Shown: one piece after another, positions 55,614 to 64,000 of the stretch
Layout: each line of letters opens with the position of its first letter
Numbering within the stretch: the first letter of the stretch is position 1
Assembly: GCF_900114085.1 (NCBI RefSeq)
Contig: NZ_FORU01000014.1
Location: 1-64,000 of the forward strand
Direction of reading: 5' to 3'
Length of the DNA: 64,000 nt
DNA from: Myroides guanonis
GTDB lineage: Bacteria > Bacteroidota > Bacteroidia > Flavobacteriales > Flavobacteriaceae
The notes under the pieces: model-generated
Database searches by the model: none
What the model saw: the letters and a program-made list of their open reading frames with translations, nothing else
Told to the model about the DNA's origin: nothing
Translations under genes and position numbers: made by a program

Positions 55614-56292
55614 TTAATTTCAATATAAAACCCATACCTGATTTCGTGTGGATTAATTTTTTTTCAGAGTCTTTATCAATCTTCTTTCTTAGATAATTTA
55701 TATAAACATCAATAAAATTAGTTCCAGTATCAAAATGAGTATCCCAAACCTTCTCTGATATTTCAGATCTAGCCAAGACTCTTTCAGAGTTTTCCATCAA
55801 AAACTGTAAAAGATTGAATTCTTTAGGTGTTAAATGTATTTCAATTCCTGCTCTACTAAACTTTTTCTCGTTCAAGTCTAAACTTAAATCCGCATAGGTA
55901 AGTACCGATGATTGCTCTTTTGAAACAGTATCGAATCGCTTTAAAAGAACCCTAATCCGAGCATATAATTCACGTATTTCGAAGGGTTTTACCAAATAAT
56001 CATCCGCACCTGCATCAAAACCATCTACCTTATCATCTGTTGTCCCTAACGCTGTCAACATAATAATTGGCGTATGAGGTAACTCTTTTTTCAGTTGCCT
56101 ACATAAGTCAATTCCATTAATATTAGGTAGAATAACATCTGTAATAATAATGTGAAACTCCTTTTGTAAAGCAATTTTTTTGCCTAGATAACCATCATAC
56201 GCAACAGTCACAATATAATGCTGCTCTTCTAAACTTCTCTTCAGAAGTTCCGCTACACGGATATCATCTTCTATAACTAATATATGGCTCAT
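55603..56292 (-). CDS. OmpR/PhoB-family response regulator
   Basis: The 229-residue protein has a receiver domain with acidic residues Asp9 and Asp10, phosphorylation site Asp52 (IIITDVILP), the conserved Thr/Ala (MLTALG) and Lys (YLVKPFE). A winged-helix DNA-binding domain follows from about 130 (IHLTPKEFNLLQFLMENSERVLAR). It forms an overlapping pair with the kinase gene downstream. I predict it binds the 11-bp repeat array at 54130-54167. A TAAAGATA (minus TATCTTTA) box at 56298-56305 is a possible promoter, only a few bases before the start. Confidence 0.94.
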   Translation of the reverse strand: MSHILVIEDDIRVAELLKRSLEEQHYIVTVAYDGYLGKKIALQKEFHIIITDVILPNINGIDLCRQLKKELPHTPIIMLTALGTTDDKVDGFDAGADDYLVKPFEIRELYARIRVLLKRFDTVSKEQSSVLTYADLSLDLNEKKFSRAGIEIHLTPKEFNLLQFLMENSERVLARSEISEKVWDTHFDTGTNFIDVYINYLRKKIDKDSEKKLIHTKSGMGFILKLNED

Positions 56293-56363
56293 AAGTGTAA
56301 AGATAACGATTCCTCATTGAAAGGATTTTAAAATAAAAACAAACAAATCCTATATTAATTAAA

Positions 56364-57611
56364 CTATATTTTCCTCACATATTTAGACTTATAAGAACTG
56401 CTGTATTTTTTCAAACCCAAATTTGCTAAATAAATCGACACTAGCATGAAAAGAAATGCTAAGAGAAATGGTGCTCCTGGAAATAGGAAAGGTGCATCAT
56501 CATGCGTAAAATAATAAAAAATATTAGTCATCATTAAAGGTCCTACAATCGCTGTAGCGCTATTTAAACTAGCCAATGTTCCTTGAATAAGACCTTGTTC
56601 CGAAGAATCTACATGGCTTGTAATCTCAGATTGCAATGCTGGACCGGCAATTCCACCTAGACAATAAGGTAGTAAAAACAAAAACATCATCCATCCTTCC
56701 GTAGCCATGGAAAATAAAAACATTCCTATTGCATTTAATGATAAGCCGATTAAAATACTTTTTGCATTTCCCAATCTTGGATTCACCCAACGAATTAGTA
56801 ATCCTTGTACTAATGCAACCAATAACCCAACTACACCTAATGAAATTCCCACCATCCGTTCATCCCAATCAAAACGATAAATAGTATAAAAACTCCAGTT
56901 TACATTGACAGCATGAGAAGCTAAGTACACGAAAAATACCGAAATTGCCAATAATGTTATTTGAGGAAATTGTTTCATCTTAACTAATGCTCCTACAGGA
57001 TTGGCAGTTTTCCAATCAAAAGATCTTCGTTTTTCTTTGGGTAATGATTCTGGCAATATAAAATAACCGTAAAGGAAGTTCAAAAAGCATAAAATTGAAG
57101 CAGCATAGAATGGTACTCTTGAACCATACTGTCCAAGCAGACCTCCTAATACAGGTCCGATAATAAATCCAATTCCAAAAGCCGCACCTATTAGTCCGAA
57201 GTTTTTAGTCTTATTTTCTTCAGTACTAACATCAGCAATATAAGCTGCCGCTGTTGAAATACTAGCACCAGTAAATCCAGCTAAGATTCTACCAATAAAA
57301 ATCCAGGTAAGAGTAGGAGCCACAGCCAATATTAAATAATCGACCCCAAAGGCAAAAAGTGATAGTAACAAGACAACCCTTCTTCCATATTTATCACTTA
57401 GATTCCCAATTAAAGGAGCAAATAAGAATTGTACAAAAGCATATGAAAAAGCTAACCATCCTCCTACTTTAGCAGCTTCACTTATATCAGCATGTATAAG
57501 CTCCTGTAGTAGTTTAGGTATAACAGGTAATATAATTCCAATCCCAATTACATCAATAAGTAATGTAATAAAGATAAAACCTACAGCGGCTGATTTTTTC
57601 GATGATTTCAT
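56364..57611 (-). CDS. MFS transporter, Tet/TCR family
   Basis: The 415-residue protein has twelve predicted helices. It has the drug/H+ antiporter motif A (GNLSDKYGRRVVLL, loop 2-3), an acidic residue in helix 1 (LLIDVIGIGIILPVIP) and a glycine-rich helix 5 (GFIIGPVLGGLLGQ), the pattern of TetA-like exporters. The family expels tetracyclines and other drugs, but chromosomal members like this one often have no known substrate. Resistance should not be assumed. A TAGATTTG box at 57636-57629 lies about 20 bases upstream. It ends 71 bases before the regulator gene on the same strand, so read-through is possible. Confidence 0.88.
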   Translation of the reverse strand: MKSSKKSAAVGFIFITLLIDVIGIGIILPVIPKLLQELIHADISEAAKVGGWLAFSYAFVQFLFAPLIGNLSDKYGRRVVLLLSLFAFGVDYLILAVAPTLTWIFIGRILAGFTGASISTAAAYIADVSTEENKTKNFGLIGAAFGIGFIIGPVLGGLLGQYGSRVPFYAASILCFLNFLYGYFILPESLPKEKRRSFDWKTANPVGALVKMKQFPQITLLAISVFFVYLASHAVNVNWSFYTIYRFDWDERMVGISLGVVGLLVALVQGLLIRWVNPRLGNAKSILIGLSLNAIGMFLFSMATEGWMMFLFLLPYCLGGIAGPALQSEITSHVDSSEQGLIQGTLASLNSATAIVGPLMMTNIFYYFTHDDAPFLFPGAPFLLAFLFMLVSIYLANLGLKKYSSSYKSKYVRKI

Positions 57612-57689
57612 AAATTTAGACTAGTATACAAATCTACACAATTTTATAAAATCACCTTTCTATAATATATTTCAGCGATCACAATAAAA

Positions 57690-57730
57690 AAATCGCTTAA
57701 AGACAACACCAAGCTTTAAGCGATTTCTTA
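57690..57730 (-). terminator. intrinsic terminator of the SSB gene
   Basis: A 13-bp perfect stem (57690-57702 with 57714-57726) has an A-run at 57686-57692 that gives the minus-strand U-tract. Confidence 0.87.
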
Positions 57731-57744
57731 ATAATAGTAAACCT

Positions 57745-58104
57745 TTACTTTTGTGATGCGTAATCTTTTTTCTTCCCACCTAACAAAAGAATTTCTGACA
57801 CTAATACCTCAGTAGTATGACGTTTATTTCCATCATTGTCTTCATAGCTCCTAGTAGATAACTTCCCGTCGACCGCCAACTCTAAACCTTTGTGAACAAA
57901 TTTCTCGATGAAATCAGCTACTTTTCCCCATGCGGCTACTCTATGCCATTGAGTACATTCAACCTTATCTCCTTTTTCGTCATAATAAACCTCACTTACT
58001 GCCAATGAAAATTGAGCCCTTTTTCTTCCTGTATCATAAGACTTAATTTCTGGTGCTTGACCTGCTCTACCAATTAACACGATACGATTTTTAATTTGTT
58101 TCAT
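57745..58104 (-). CDS. single-stranded DNA-binding protein, short, without acidic tail
   Basis: The 119-residue protein is a single OB fold of the SSB family (KNRIVLIGRAGQAPEIK, then CTQWHRVAAWGKVADFIEKFVHKG). It stops soon after the last strand with GGKKKDYASQK. The acidic C-terminal tip (DDDIPF type) that recruits repair proteins, and the flexible linker before it, are missing. The end is basic instead. It is probably a secondary SSB paralogue, with the canonical ssb elsewhere. It stands alone with its own terminator. Confidence 0.9.
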   Translation of the reverse strand: MKQIKNRIVLIGRAGQAPEIKSYDTGRKRAQFSLAVSEVYYDEKGDKVECTQWHRVAAWGKVADFIEKFVHKGLELAVDGKLSTRSYEDNDGNKRHTTEVLVSEILLLGGKKKDYASQK

Positions 58105-58221
58105 AATTTCAAATTTTAATGATTAAAACATTGTTATTTATACCATTACAAAATTGCAATTCCTTCTCCTGTGCATTCGGTTAAAAAACACTTACATACG
58201 ACAATAACTAATTGTAAGCAT

Positions 58222-58248
58222 TTGTAAACGCTTTTTTTAGTATATTTG
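58222..58248 (+). promoter_or_regulatory. promoter of the GNAT-nitrilase gene
   Basis: TTG (58222-58224), 16 bases, TATATTTG (58241-58248). The -7 is perfect and the spacing is 1-3 bases shorter than usual. The start codon is at 58271. Confidence 0.55.
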
Positions 58249-58270
58249 AGATTAAAACCACCTTTTAATC

Positions 58271-59797
58271 ATGGACAATACTATCAGTAAAATAGAGTTA
58301 CGTAATCTACTAATCGATGATTATTTAGAATTAAAAAAATCAATGTTAGAGTCCTATAAAGGCTTAGAAGATTCTTATTGGTATAAAGGGGAAATTGAAA
58401 AACTCCTAAACGTTTTCCCAGAAGGTCAATTAGTCGTTTTAGTAGACGACGTAGTAGTTGGATCTGCATTATCCTTAATAGTCGATGAAAGACAAGCCAT
58501 GTCAACTCATACATACGACATGATAACAGGAAATTCAACATTCTCAACACATAACCCTGATGGAGATATTCTATACGGAATAGATGTTTTTATACATCCG
58601 AAATACCGAGGATTACGATTGGGAAGACGTTTATATGATGCCCGAAAAGAGATGTGTGAACAACTTAATTTGAAATCAATTGTATTTGCGGGTCGCATCC
58701 CCAACTATTCAAAATATTCAGATGAACTAACACCAAAGCAATATTTAGATAAAGTAAAAGCAAAAGAAATTCATGACCCAGTAATGTCTTTTCAATTAAG
58801 TAATGACTTTCACATGGTTCGATTAATGCGCAATTATCTAGAGGGAGACACTAGTTCAAAAGATTATGCAGTATTATTGGAGTGGAATAATATTTTCTAT
58901 GAAAAATCTCCACAATTAATCAATGCAAAAAAAAGTGTAATTAGACTTGGTTTAATCCAATGGCAAATGCGATTACTAAATGATTTAGAAGAATTCTTCG
59001 ATCAAGCAGAGTTTTTTATAAATGCTGTTGCTGATTATGAAAGCGATTTTGCTATGTTTCCAGAATTATTCACAGCGCCATTAATGGCAGATTACAATCA
59101 CTTATCAGAAGCCGATGCCATAAGAGAATTAGCTCGATATACAGATCCAATTCGAAAGAGGTTTCAAGAATTTGCTATTTCTTATAATATCAATATAATT
59201 ACTGGTAGCATGCCCTATTTACTAGATGGTTCACTATATAATGTCGGGTTCCTTTGTAAAAGAGATGGAACTTACGATATGTATTCAAAAATCCATATAA
59301 CTCCTAATGAAGTTCACTATTGGGGAATGAAAGGCGGTTCTAAAATACAAACCTTTGACACAGATTGTGGTAAGATAGGAATAATGATATGTTACGATGT
59401 TGAATTCCCAGAACTTTCTCGTTTATTAGCGGATCAAGGTATGGACATATTATTTGTTCCATTTTTAACAGACACTCAAAATGGTTATACCCGTGTACGT
59501 AATTGTGCTCAAGCACGTGCTATTGAAAATGAATGCTATGTTGCTATAGCTGGTTGTGTCGGGAATTTGCCTAAGGTGAATAACATGGACATCCAATTTG
59601 CACAAACTGCAGTCTTTACACCTTCTGATTTTGCGTTTCCAACAAATGGAGTTAAAGCAGAAGCAACACCAAACACAGAAATGACTTTAATTGTTGACGT
59701 TGACGTCGATCTCTTAAAGGAACTACACGAACATGGTAGTGTGCGAGTGAAAAAAGATAGACGTTCAGACTTATATAGAACTATCAAACTGAAATAA
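58271..59797 (+). CDS. bifunctional GNAT N-acetyltransferase / carbon-nitrogen hydrolase
   Basis: The 508-residue fusion protein has an N-terminal GNAT domain (about 8-200) with the acetyl-CoA loop region HPKYRGLRLGRRLYDAR. The C-terminal nitrilase-superfamily domain (about 225-505) carries the Glu-Lys-Cys triad: Glu in MFPELFTAP near 263, Lys in YSKIHITPNE near 340 and Cys in MICYDVEFPE near 375. The fusion is known in Bacteroidota and other phyla, but its substrate is unknown. Acylation of an amine and amide hydrolysis of a related compound can be imagined. The zinc-ribbon gene follows after 3 bases. Confidence 0.92.
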   Translation: MDNTISKIELRNLLIDDYLELKKSMLESYKGLEDSYWYKGEIEKLLNVFPEGQLVVLVDDVVVGSALSLIVDERQAMSTHTYDMITGNSTFSTHNPDGDILYGIDVFIHPKYRGLRLGRRLYDARKEMCEQLNLKSIVFAGRIPNYSKYSDELTPKQYLDKVKAKEIHDPVMSFQLSNDFHMVRLMRNYLEGDTSSKDYAVLLEWNNIFYEKSPQLINAKKSVIRLGLIQWQMRLLNDLEEFFDQAEFFINAVADYESDFAMFPELFTAPLMADYNHLSEADAIRELARYTDPIRKRFQEFAISYNINIITGSMPYLLDGSLYNVGFLCKRDGTYDMYSKIHITPNEVHYWGMKGGSKIQTFDTDCGKIGIMICYDVEFPELSRLLADQGMDILFVPFLTDTQNGYTRVRNCAQARAIENECYVAIAGCVGNLPKVNNMDIQFAQTAVFTPSDFAFPTNGVKAEATPNTEMTLIVDVDVDLLKELHEHGSVRVKKDRRSDLYRTIKLK

Positions 59798-59800
59798 ATT

Positions 59801-60145
59801 ATGAGAGTCTGTTTAGAATGTAGTGAAAAACTTATTGGAAGAGAAGATAAAAAATTTTGCAATGATGCTTGTCGAAATGCGTATAATAATAAGATAAACA
59901 AAGACAGTAGCAACTTAATGCGAAATACTAATAACCAATTGCGAAAAAACTACCGCATTCTATCAAAGTACAATAAAGAAAATAAAACCAAGATTTCTAA
60001 ACAAATCTTACAACAAAAGGGTTTTGATTTTCAACTAATGACTAGTTTATATAAGACAAAAAACGGCAATGAATATTTTTTTATTTATAATCAAGGTTAT
60101 ATGTTCTTAGAAGAAGATATATGTCTTTTGGTAAAACGTGAATAA
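59801..60145 (+). CDS. small zinc-ribbon protein
   Basis: The 114-residue soluble protein has a zinc-ribbon-like motif at its start (CLECSEKLIG ... FCNDACRNAYNN; four Cys at about 4, 7, 20 and 24). A lysine- and asparagine-rich helical middle follows, then an aromatic C-terminal segment (NEYFFIYNQGYMFLEED). It resembles DUF2116-type zinc-ribbon proteins. The function is unknown, and a nucleic-acid or protein contact is possible. It is the second gene after the GNAT-nitrilase fusion, 3 bases apart, and ends at a bidirectional terminator. Confidence 0.78.
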   Translation: MRVCLECSEKLIGREDKKFCNDACRNAYNNKINKDSSNLMRNTNNQLRKNYRILSKYNKENKTKISKQILQQKGFDFQLMTSLYKTKNGNEYFFIYNQGYMFLEEDICLLVKRE

Positions 60146-60170
60146 CTAAGAAAATTAGCTCTTAAAAATC

Positions 60171-60204
60171 AAAATGGTGACTTTATTATTAAAGTCACCA
60201 TTTT
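60171..60204. terminator. bidirectional terminator
   Basis: A 14-bp perfect stem (60171-60184 with 60191-60204) has a 6-base loop and A/T ends. It lies between the converging zinc-ribbon and phosphatase genes. Confidence 0.9.
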
Positions 60205-60224
60205 AAATATACATAACTTCTACA

Positions 60225-61484
60225 CTATAGAATTAAATCAATCAATCGTTCATCCCCATCAATTTGTTCATTAACTTCTAATCCGAGCATTTTTGCCAAC
60301 AAAGGGTAAATATGAATATTCTCTACTTTATCTATTATCTTCGGCTTCACTGAATTTCCCCAAACAAGAAAAGTTGCATTCATATTTTCAACTTCATACG
60401 GATCATATCCATGAGCTCCAGGAATTGGCTTTCCATTTGAAAAAAGATATGGAGCCTTTGCTAATAACACGATATCGCCTATTCTAGCATATCTATCCTC
60501 CTTAGCATCAAAATGTAAATGACTTGGTATATTTTCCTTTAAATATACCTCAAATTGATTATTTTGTCCACTTTTTATAAGATTATAGAAAGATAAAACA
60601 TCCTTTTTATCTTTTACAAAAACACTAATATAAGTTCCATTACTTACAATATCAACTTTATTCTCATCCACCTTGATAGGAAATATAATTGGGTTAGCTT
60701 GATCAACTGCATTCATTCCATGATCAGATACAAAAACAAAATACACAGGTAAATCTAATTTACTAACTACTTCATTTAACTTTTTTAAACTCTCATCGAC
60801 AAATCTAACTGCAGTTTCAGTTTCACTTGAATCTGGACCGTAAGTGTGTCCTGCATGATCTACTTCCGGCATATAAAATGTAATCAAATGTGGTCTACGA
60901 TCCTCAGGTAGAAGTAACCATTCCTTCACCTCATTTATTCTATCATCAATAGGAGTAGTTTCTGAATACTTATAAAAATAAGTAGGTAAAAATCCTTTTA
61001 TTGGCGCTTCAGAACCTGGCCAATAATAACACGCAGTTAACATATTATTTTGTTCCGCCAAAACCCAAATTGGAGTTCCTCCGTACCATTTTGGATTAAC
61101 AATTGCTTTTTTATTTCTCAATGAGTATCGTTCTCCTGATTTAACATCAATCATATTATTCCCTACCAAACCATGATGTGAAGGATATAAACCTGTTACA
61201 ATACTATAATGATTAGGAAAAGTAACAGAAGGAAAAGATGGAATCAACGCCAAAGATCTAACACCTTTTTTACTAATTCTCTTTAGAAATTCAGCATTAT
61301 ACTTTTCGATATAGTCATATCTAAAACCATCCGCAGAAATCAATATTACATAAGGTTTGTTAAGTTGCTGTTTAGAATTAAATCGCTTTTCAACCACAAT
61401 TTGGTTCTCAATATCTTGAGCATAATTAGAGGCACTAATCATTAGTATCATCAGTCCGATGATTATATGGATAAAAGATTTCAT
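60225..61484 (-). CDS. nucleotide pyrophosphatase/phosphodiesterase-like phosphatase (ENPP type)
   Basis: The 419-residue exported member of the alkaline phosphatase superfamily has a signal peptide ending at SASNYAQ. The metal site begins at SADGFRYDY. The nucleophile Thr is in FPSVTFPNHYSIVTGLYPSHHG (near 87), followed by GNNM. The metal ligands are in MPEVDHAGHTYGP and VSDHGM, and the final His in GAHGYDP. The motif set matches ENPP rather than PafA, so phosphodiester or pyrophosphate bonds are the likely targets. The frame extends to 61535, but those 17 residues precede the signal peptide. Confidence 0.9.
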   Translation of the reverse strand: MKSFIHIIIGLMILMISASNYAQDIENQIVVEKRFNSKQQLNKPYVILISADGFRYDYIEKYNAEFLKRISKKGVRSLALIPSFPSVTFPNHYSIVTGLYPSHHGLVGNNMIDVKSGERYSLRNKKAIVNPKWYGGTPIWVLAEQNNMLTACYYWPGSEAPIKGFLPTYFYKYSETTPIDDRINEVKEWLLLPEDRRPHLITFYMPEVDHAGHTYGPDSSETETAVRFVDESLKKLNEVVSKLDLPVYFVFVSDHGMNAVDQANPIIFPIKVDENKVDIVSNGTYISVFVKDKKDVLSFYNLIKSGQNNQFEVYLKENIPSHLHFDAKEDRYARIGDIVLLAKAPYLFSNGKPIPGAHGYDPYEVENMNATFLVWGNSVKPKIIDKVENIHIYPLLAKMLGLEVNEQIDGDERLIDLIL

Positions 61485-61603
61485 GATAAAAGAAGTTTGA
61501 GTTATATCAAGCCAAATATCGGTCATTAATTTCACATCTAATTTTACTCTCTTTCTTTTATATTTTATTTAAGTCTATCCTAATTAAATACCTAAAACAA
61601 AAA

Positions 61604-61634
61604 GGACGCCTTTATAGGGCGCCCTTCTTAATAA
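61604..61634 (-). terminator. intrinsic terminator of the porE-like gene
   Basis: A stem of about 9 bp with one wobble (arms 61601-61609 and 61617-61626) is followed on the minus strand by five T. It lies about 25 bases after the gene's stop. Confidence 0.78.
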
Positions 61635-61658
61635 TCTAACTTAAAAACTTAGTATAAT

Positions 61659-63554
61659 CTATTTTTTGATAATCATGAACTCTGACCTACGATTAATAGC
61701 GTGCTCTTCTTCTGTACAATTATCTCCGCAATTAATCTTCGGTTGGCTTTCTCCATAACCTTCAGACTCTAAACGATAACCTTCTATACCTTTTGACAAT
61801 ATATATTGAGCGGTAGTAGTTGCTCTTTGTTGTGATAACTTTAAGTTATAAACATCACTTCCTCTTGTATCAGTATGAGACCCAATTTTTATTCTCATAT
61901 TAGGATGACGTTTCATCACCTGAACTAATTTATCTAACTCAAATGCACCTTCTCTTGTAATATTACTTTTATTAAACTCAAAGTAAATATCTCCCAATAA
62001 AATTTGTTCTTCTTTTATAATTACTTCGATCGGTCTTAAAGTTACAGCTACTTGCTGACGTCCCCCTTTATGCAATGGTATCTCTACTGTTTTACTCTCG
62101 AAATCTTGCTTAGAGACTTGAAGATTAAAAAACTTATTACAATCAACTACATACTCAACAATACCTCGATAATCTGATGTCCTTGTTTCAATTAAATTTC
62201 TACGGTCATCAAATATAGCAACTGTAGCACCAGCCAACACTTCACCCGTTTTTTCATTACTCACAGTAATATACATCTCTGTATTACAGATAGGAATTGC
62301 TTTATAGATATCATCTCTACCAACTCTATTTGTAGAAAAGAAACCTATGTTCTTAACTGGGTAAAAAGAAAATGAGAAATCATCTTTAGCTGTATTAATA
62401 GGAGTACCTAAATTTTTAGGTTCCGCTCGTGGAATTACTAAATCAATAACATAAACATCTAATCCACCAAATCCTTTTCTAGAATCAGAAGCAAAATACA
62501 ATTTATCATCTTCAGCAATAAAAGGGAATGACTCACGCCCCTCTGTATTCACTTGGCTACCCATATTCAATGGAACTCCATAAGATCCATCTTCATATAG
62601 TGCTACTTTCCATACATCCATTCCTCCCATAGTACCTGGCATGTCAGAAGCAAAATACAATGTTTTACCATCTGCGCTTAAACTAGGATTACTTACAGAA
62701 TAATCTTTCCCATTAAATGGAACTGGTTCAAAATTAGTCCATTTTTTACCTTTCATTGTAGCTTTATATAAACTAACCTTTCCAAGTTTAATTCTCTTAG
62801 ACTTATTTTTTACATAATCCCCTTGACGGAAACTTTCTGTAGCGAAAAACATAGTTTTCCCATCCTGACTAATTGTTGCTGGACCATCATGATACTGTGT
62901 GTTAATTTCAGACACAGCCTCAACATCAATTAAAGGATTCTCAACTCCCTTATATTTTGCTCTATATAAATCTAAATAAGGTTGCTCATTCCATCCATAT
63001 TTTTTTCCCTTTTCCGCTCTAGTAGAAGCAAAATAAACAGTATCATGCTTTGTCATAAACGCACCAAAATCAGATGATTTTAAATCGTTAATTCCAGTAT
63101 CTTGAAATGTGAACAACTCTTCTTGACTACGAAGTCTAGGTATGTAATCAGGTTCACGAAGAAATGCAATAGAACGTTGATCATCAGGGACCATTTTTGC
63201 AAATTGCTTCATAACTTCGTTAGAAGTATCATATCTTCCACTTGCTTTAAGCATTTGTGCATAACGATAATAAATCTCTGCATCTTGTGCTGGGCCATTC
63301 TCAATCAACTTCGCATAATTCTTAGCTGCCTCAACAGTATTAAAAACGTTGTAATAGCAATCAGCAAGTTGTTGATATACATAAACATCTGTCTTAGCAC
63401 CTCTAACCATCTTTTGATAAACTGCAGCCGCTTCGACAAACTCATAATTATTATAATGAGTATCTGCAACTTCTAATGGAGTTTTTGCTTTTTGTTGGGC
63501 ATGTCCGAAAAACATAACCCCAGCAAAAAATAAACCTACGTATAATTTCTTCAT
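61659..63554 (-). CDS. PorE-like type IX secretion component (TPR, propeller, CRD, OmpA)
   Basis: The 631-residue exported protein has a signal peptide (ending FFGHA). TPR-like helices (about 22-130) come first, followed by a beta-propeller made of PD40/WD40-like repeats (GPATISQDGKTMFFATES; NPSLSADGKTLYFASD; FPFIAEDDKLYFASD). Then come a carboxypeptidase-regulatory-like domain (about 455-525) and a C-terminal OmpA domain (IKIGSHTDTRGS; NRRSEFMII). This exact order is that of PorE, which anchors the type IX machinery to peptidoglycan and contacts PorP. It lies 33 bases after the SprF/PorP gene, supporting the role. Confidence 0.87.
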   Translation of the reverse strand: MKKLYVGLFFAGVMFFGHAQQKAKTPLEVADTHYNNYEFVEAAAVYQKMVRGAKTDVYVYQQLADCYYNVFNTVEAAKNYAKLIENGPAQDAEIYYRYAQMLKASGRYDTSNEVMKQFAKMVPDDQRSIAFLREPDYIPRLRSQEELFTFQDTGINDLKSSDFGAFMTKHDTVYFASTRAEKGKKYGWNEQPYLDLYRAKYKGVENPLIDVEAVSEINTQYHDGPATISQDGKTMFFATESFRQGDYVKNKSKRIKLGKVSLYKATMKGKKWTNFEPVPFNGKDYSVSNPSLSADGKTLYFASDMPGTMGGMDVWKVALYEDGSYGVPLNMGSQVNTEGRESFPFIAEDDKLYFASDSRKGFGGLDVYVIDLVIPRAEPKNLGTPINTAKDDFSFSFYPVKNIGFFSTNRVGRDDIYKAIPICNTEMYITVSNEKTGEVLAGATVAIFDDRRNLIETRTSDYRGIVEYVVDCNKFFNLQVSKQDFESKTVEIPLHKGGRQQVAVTLRPIEVIIKEEQILLGDIYFEFNKSNITREGAFELDKLVQVMKRHPNMRIKIGSHTDTRGSDVYNLKLSQQRATTTAQYILSKGIEGYRLESEGYGESQPKINCGDNCTEEEHAINRRSEFMIIKK

Positions 63555-63587
63555 AATTGTATCGTATCGTATTAGCTTAATAATAAA

Positions 63588-64000
63588 TTAGAAATATCTC
63601 GGTGAACTTGATACTTTTCGTGAAAAGAAAATATCATATAACAAGATAAATTCATGGGAAGCTTTTCCTTTAACATTTAAATCAGACATCACGTGATCAT
63701 AAGCATATCCCACTCTCAGATTAGGTAATAATCTGTAATTAATCATACCACCAACAGCATCTTCTAATCTATATGTCGCACCCACTTCCAATTTATCCAT
63801 AAACAATGCATTAAAAGAAACATCAAAGGAAATAGGAGAGTTCATCGCATATTTAACCATTGCTGAAGGTTTCAACTTAAGCATGTCATTCACCTCAAAC
63901 ACATATCCCCCGGTTAGAAACATATGTATTTCCTGAGAACCGTATTGCTTTCCATCATAATCCAAATAAGTACCCTTTAAAAGGTTAGGAACCCCTAAAC
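63588..64000 (-). CDS. PorP/SprF-family type IX secretion membrane protein (partial)
   Basis: The frame is open to the window edge, so only the C-terminal 137 or so residues are seen. They alternate as outer-membrane beta strands (MFLTGGYVFEVNDMLKLKPS; DVSFNALFMDKLEVGATYR; MINYRLLPNLRVGYAYD) and end FFSRKVSSSPRYF. This is the typical PorP/SprF C-terminus. SprF proteins attach a particular surface protein (in Flavobacterium, SprB) to the type IX translocon. The partner adhesin gene would be expected upstream, outside the window. Confidence 0.88.
   Translation of the reverse strand, partial: LGVPNLLKGTYLDYDGKQYGSQEIHMFLTGGYVFEVNDMLKLKPSAMVKYAMNSPISFDVSFNALFMDKLEVGATYRLEDAVGGMINYRLLPNLRVGYAYDHVMSDLNVKGKASHEFILLYDIFFSRKVSSSPRYF

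Noticed and set aside
56364..57611. Tetracycline-resistance gene
   Set aside because: The family pattern is Tet-like, but there is no sign of transfer (no IS, no composition change) and chromosomal relatives usually do not give resistance.

Overview
The window is one AT-rich stretch of a Bacteroidota chromosome, almost certainly family Flavobacteriaceae; genus not resolved (Flavobacterium/Myroides-like). The evidence is the 16S rRNA 5' end on the minus strand at 1-57, promoters of the Bacteroidota type (TTG-N19-TAnnTTTG), DUF4270, DUF4286, DUF6029, Omp28 and PorE/SprF families, a GNAT-nitrilase fusion, and an F1 epsilon subunit without its helical domain. There is no phage, intact insertion sequence or CRISPR array. 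The window is mostly core housekeeping DNA with some accessory envelope functions.

Layout. 1-1.0 kb: start of an rrn operon (minus) with a long leader carrying two tandem consensus promoters. 1.0-4.4 kb: an envelope module, a DUF6029 beta-barrel protein and a TlpA thioredoxin divergent from an Omp28-like lipoprotein with a CxxC site. 4.4-5.1 kb: tRNA-Asn beside a decayed copy of its own 3' half. 5.2-11.9 kb: rseP, serS, DUF4286-rsmA-mgtE, a 2-hydroxyacid dehydrogenase and a TM2 protein. 12.0-20.7 kb: an OlsF-like two-domain acyltransferase, exonuclease III, an OmpA-type lipoprotein, an MscS channel, DUF421, DUF4139 and radA. 20.7-21.7 kb: gene-free, with an unexplained hairpin. 21.7-30.8 kb: panC-panD-flippase-like gene, divergent from a synthase N-domain gene, DUF4270 and glmS; then atpD-atpC and rpiB. 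31-38.5 kb: rnr, DUF2807, LysE, a second tRNA-Asn, a TRIC channel, an aldehyde dehydrogenase, a 57-residue membrane protein and threonine dehydrogenase. 38.7-48.4 kb: lipoprotein-mfd, an M16 peptidase, PafA phosphatase and a HAD hydrolase.

48.4-56.3 kb is a complete metal-efflux locus on the minus strand: response regulator, histidine kinase, then adaptor, RND pump and TolC-like channel. The pump keeps the D/D/E triad of CzcA-type (divalent cation) pumps. Between the kinase and the adaptor lie four TTAGA half-sites at an exact 11-bp period, just upstream of a -7 box, which I read as the operator for the regulator. After it come a Tet-like MFS transporter, a tail-less SSB, the GNAT-nitrilase/zinc-ribbon pair, a nucleotide pyrophosphatase-like phosphatase, and a PorE-SprF pair of the type IX secretion system, SprF being cut by the window end.

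I do not see a wholly new multi-gene system. The best leads are the 11-bp-period operator, the tRNA-Asn 3'-half relic, the 21.34-21.41 kb hairpin, the DUF6029/TlpA/Omp28 module, the isolated synthase N-domain and the small membrane ORF at 37.2 kb.
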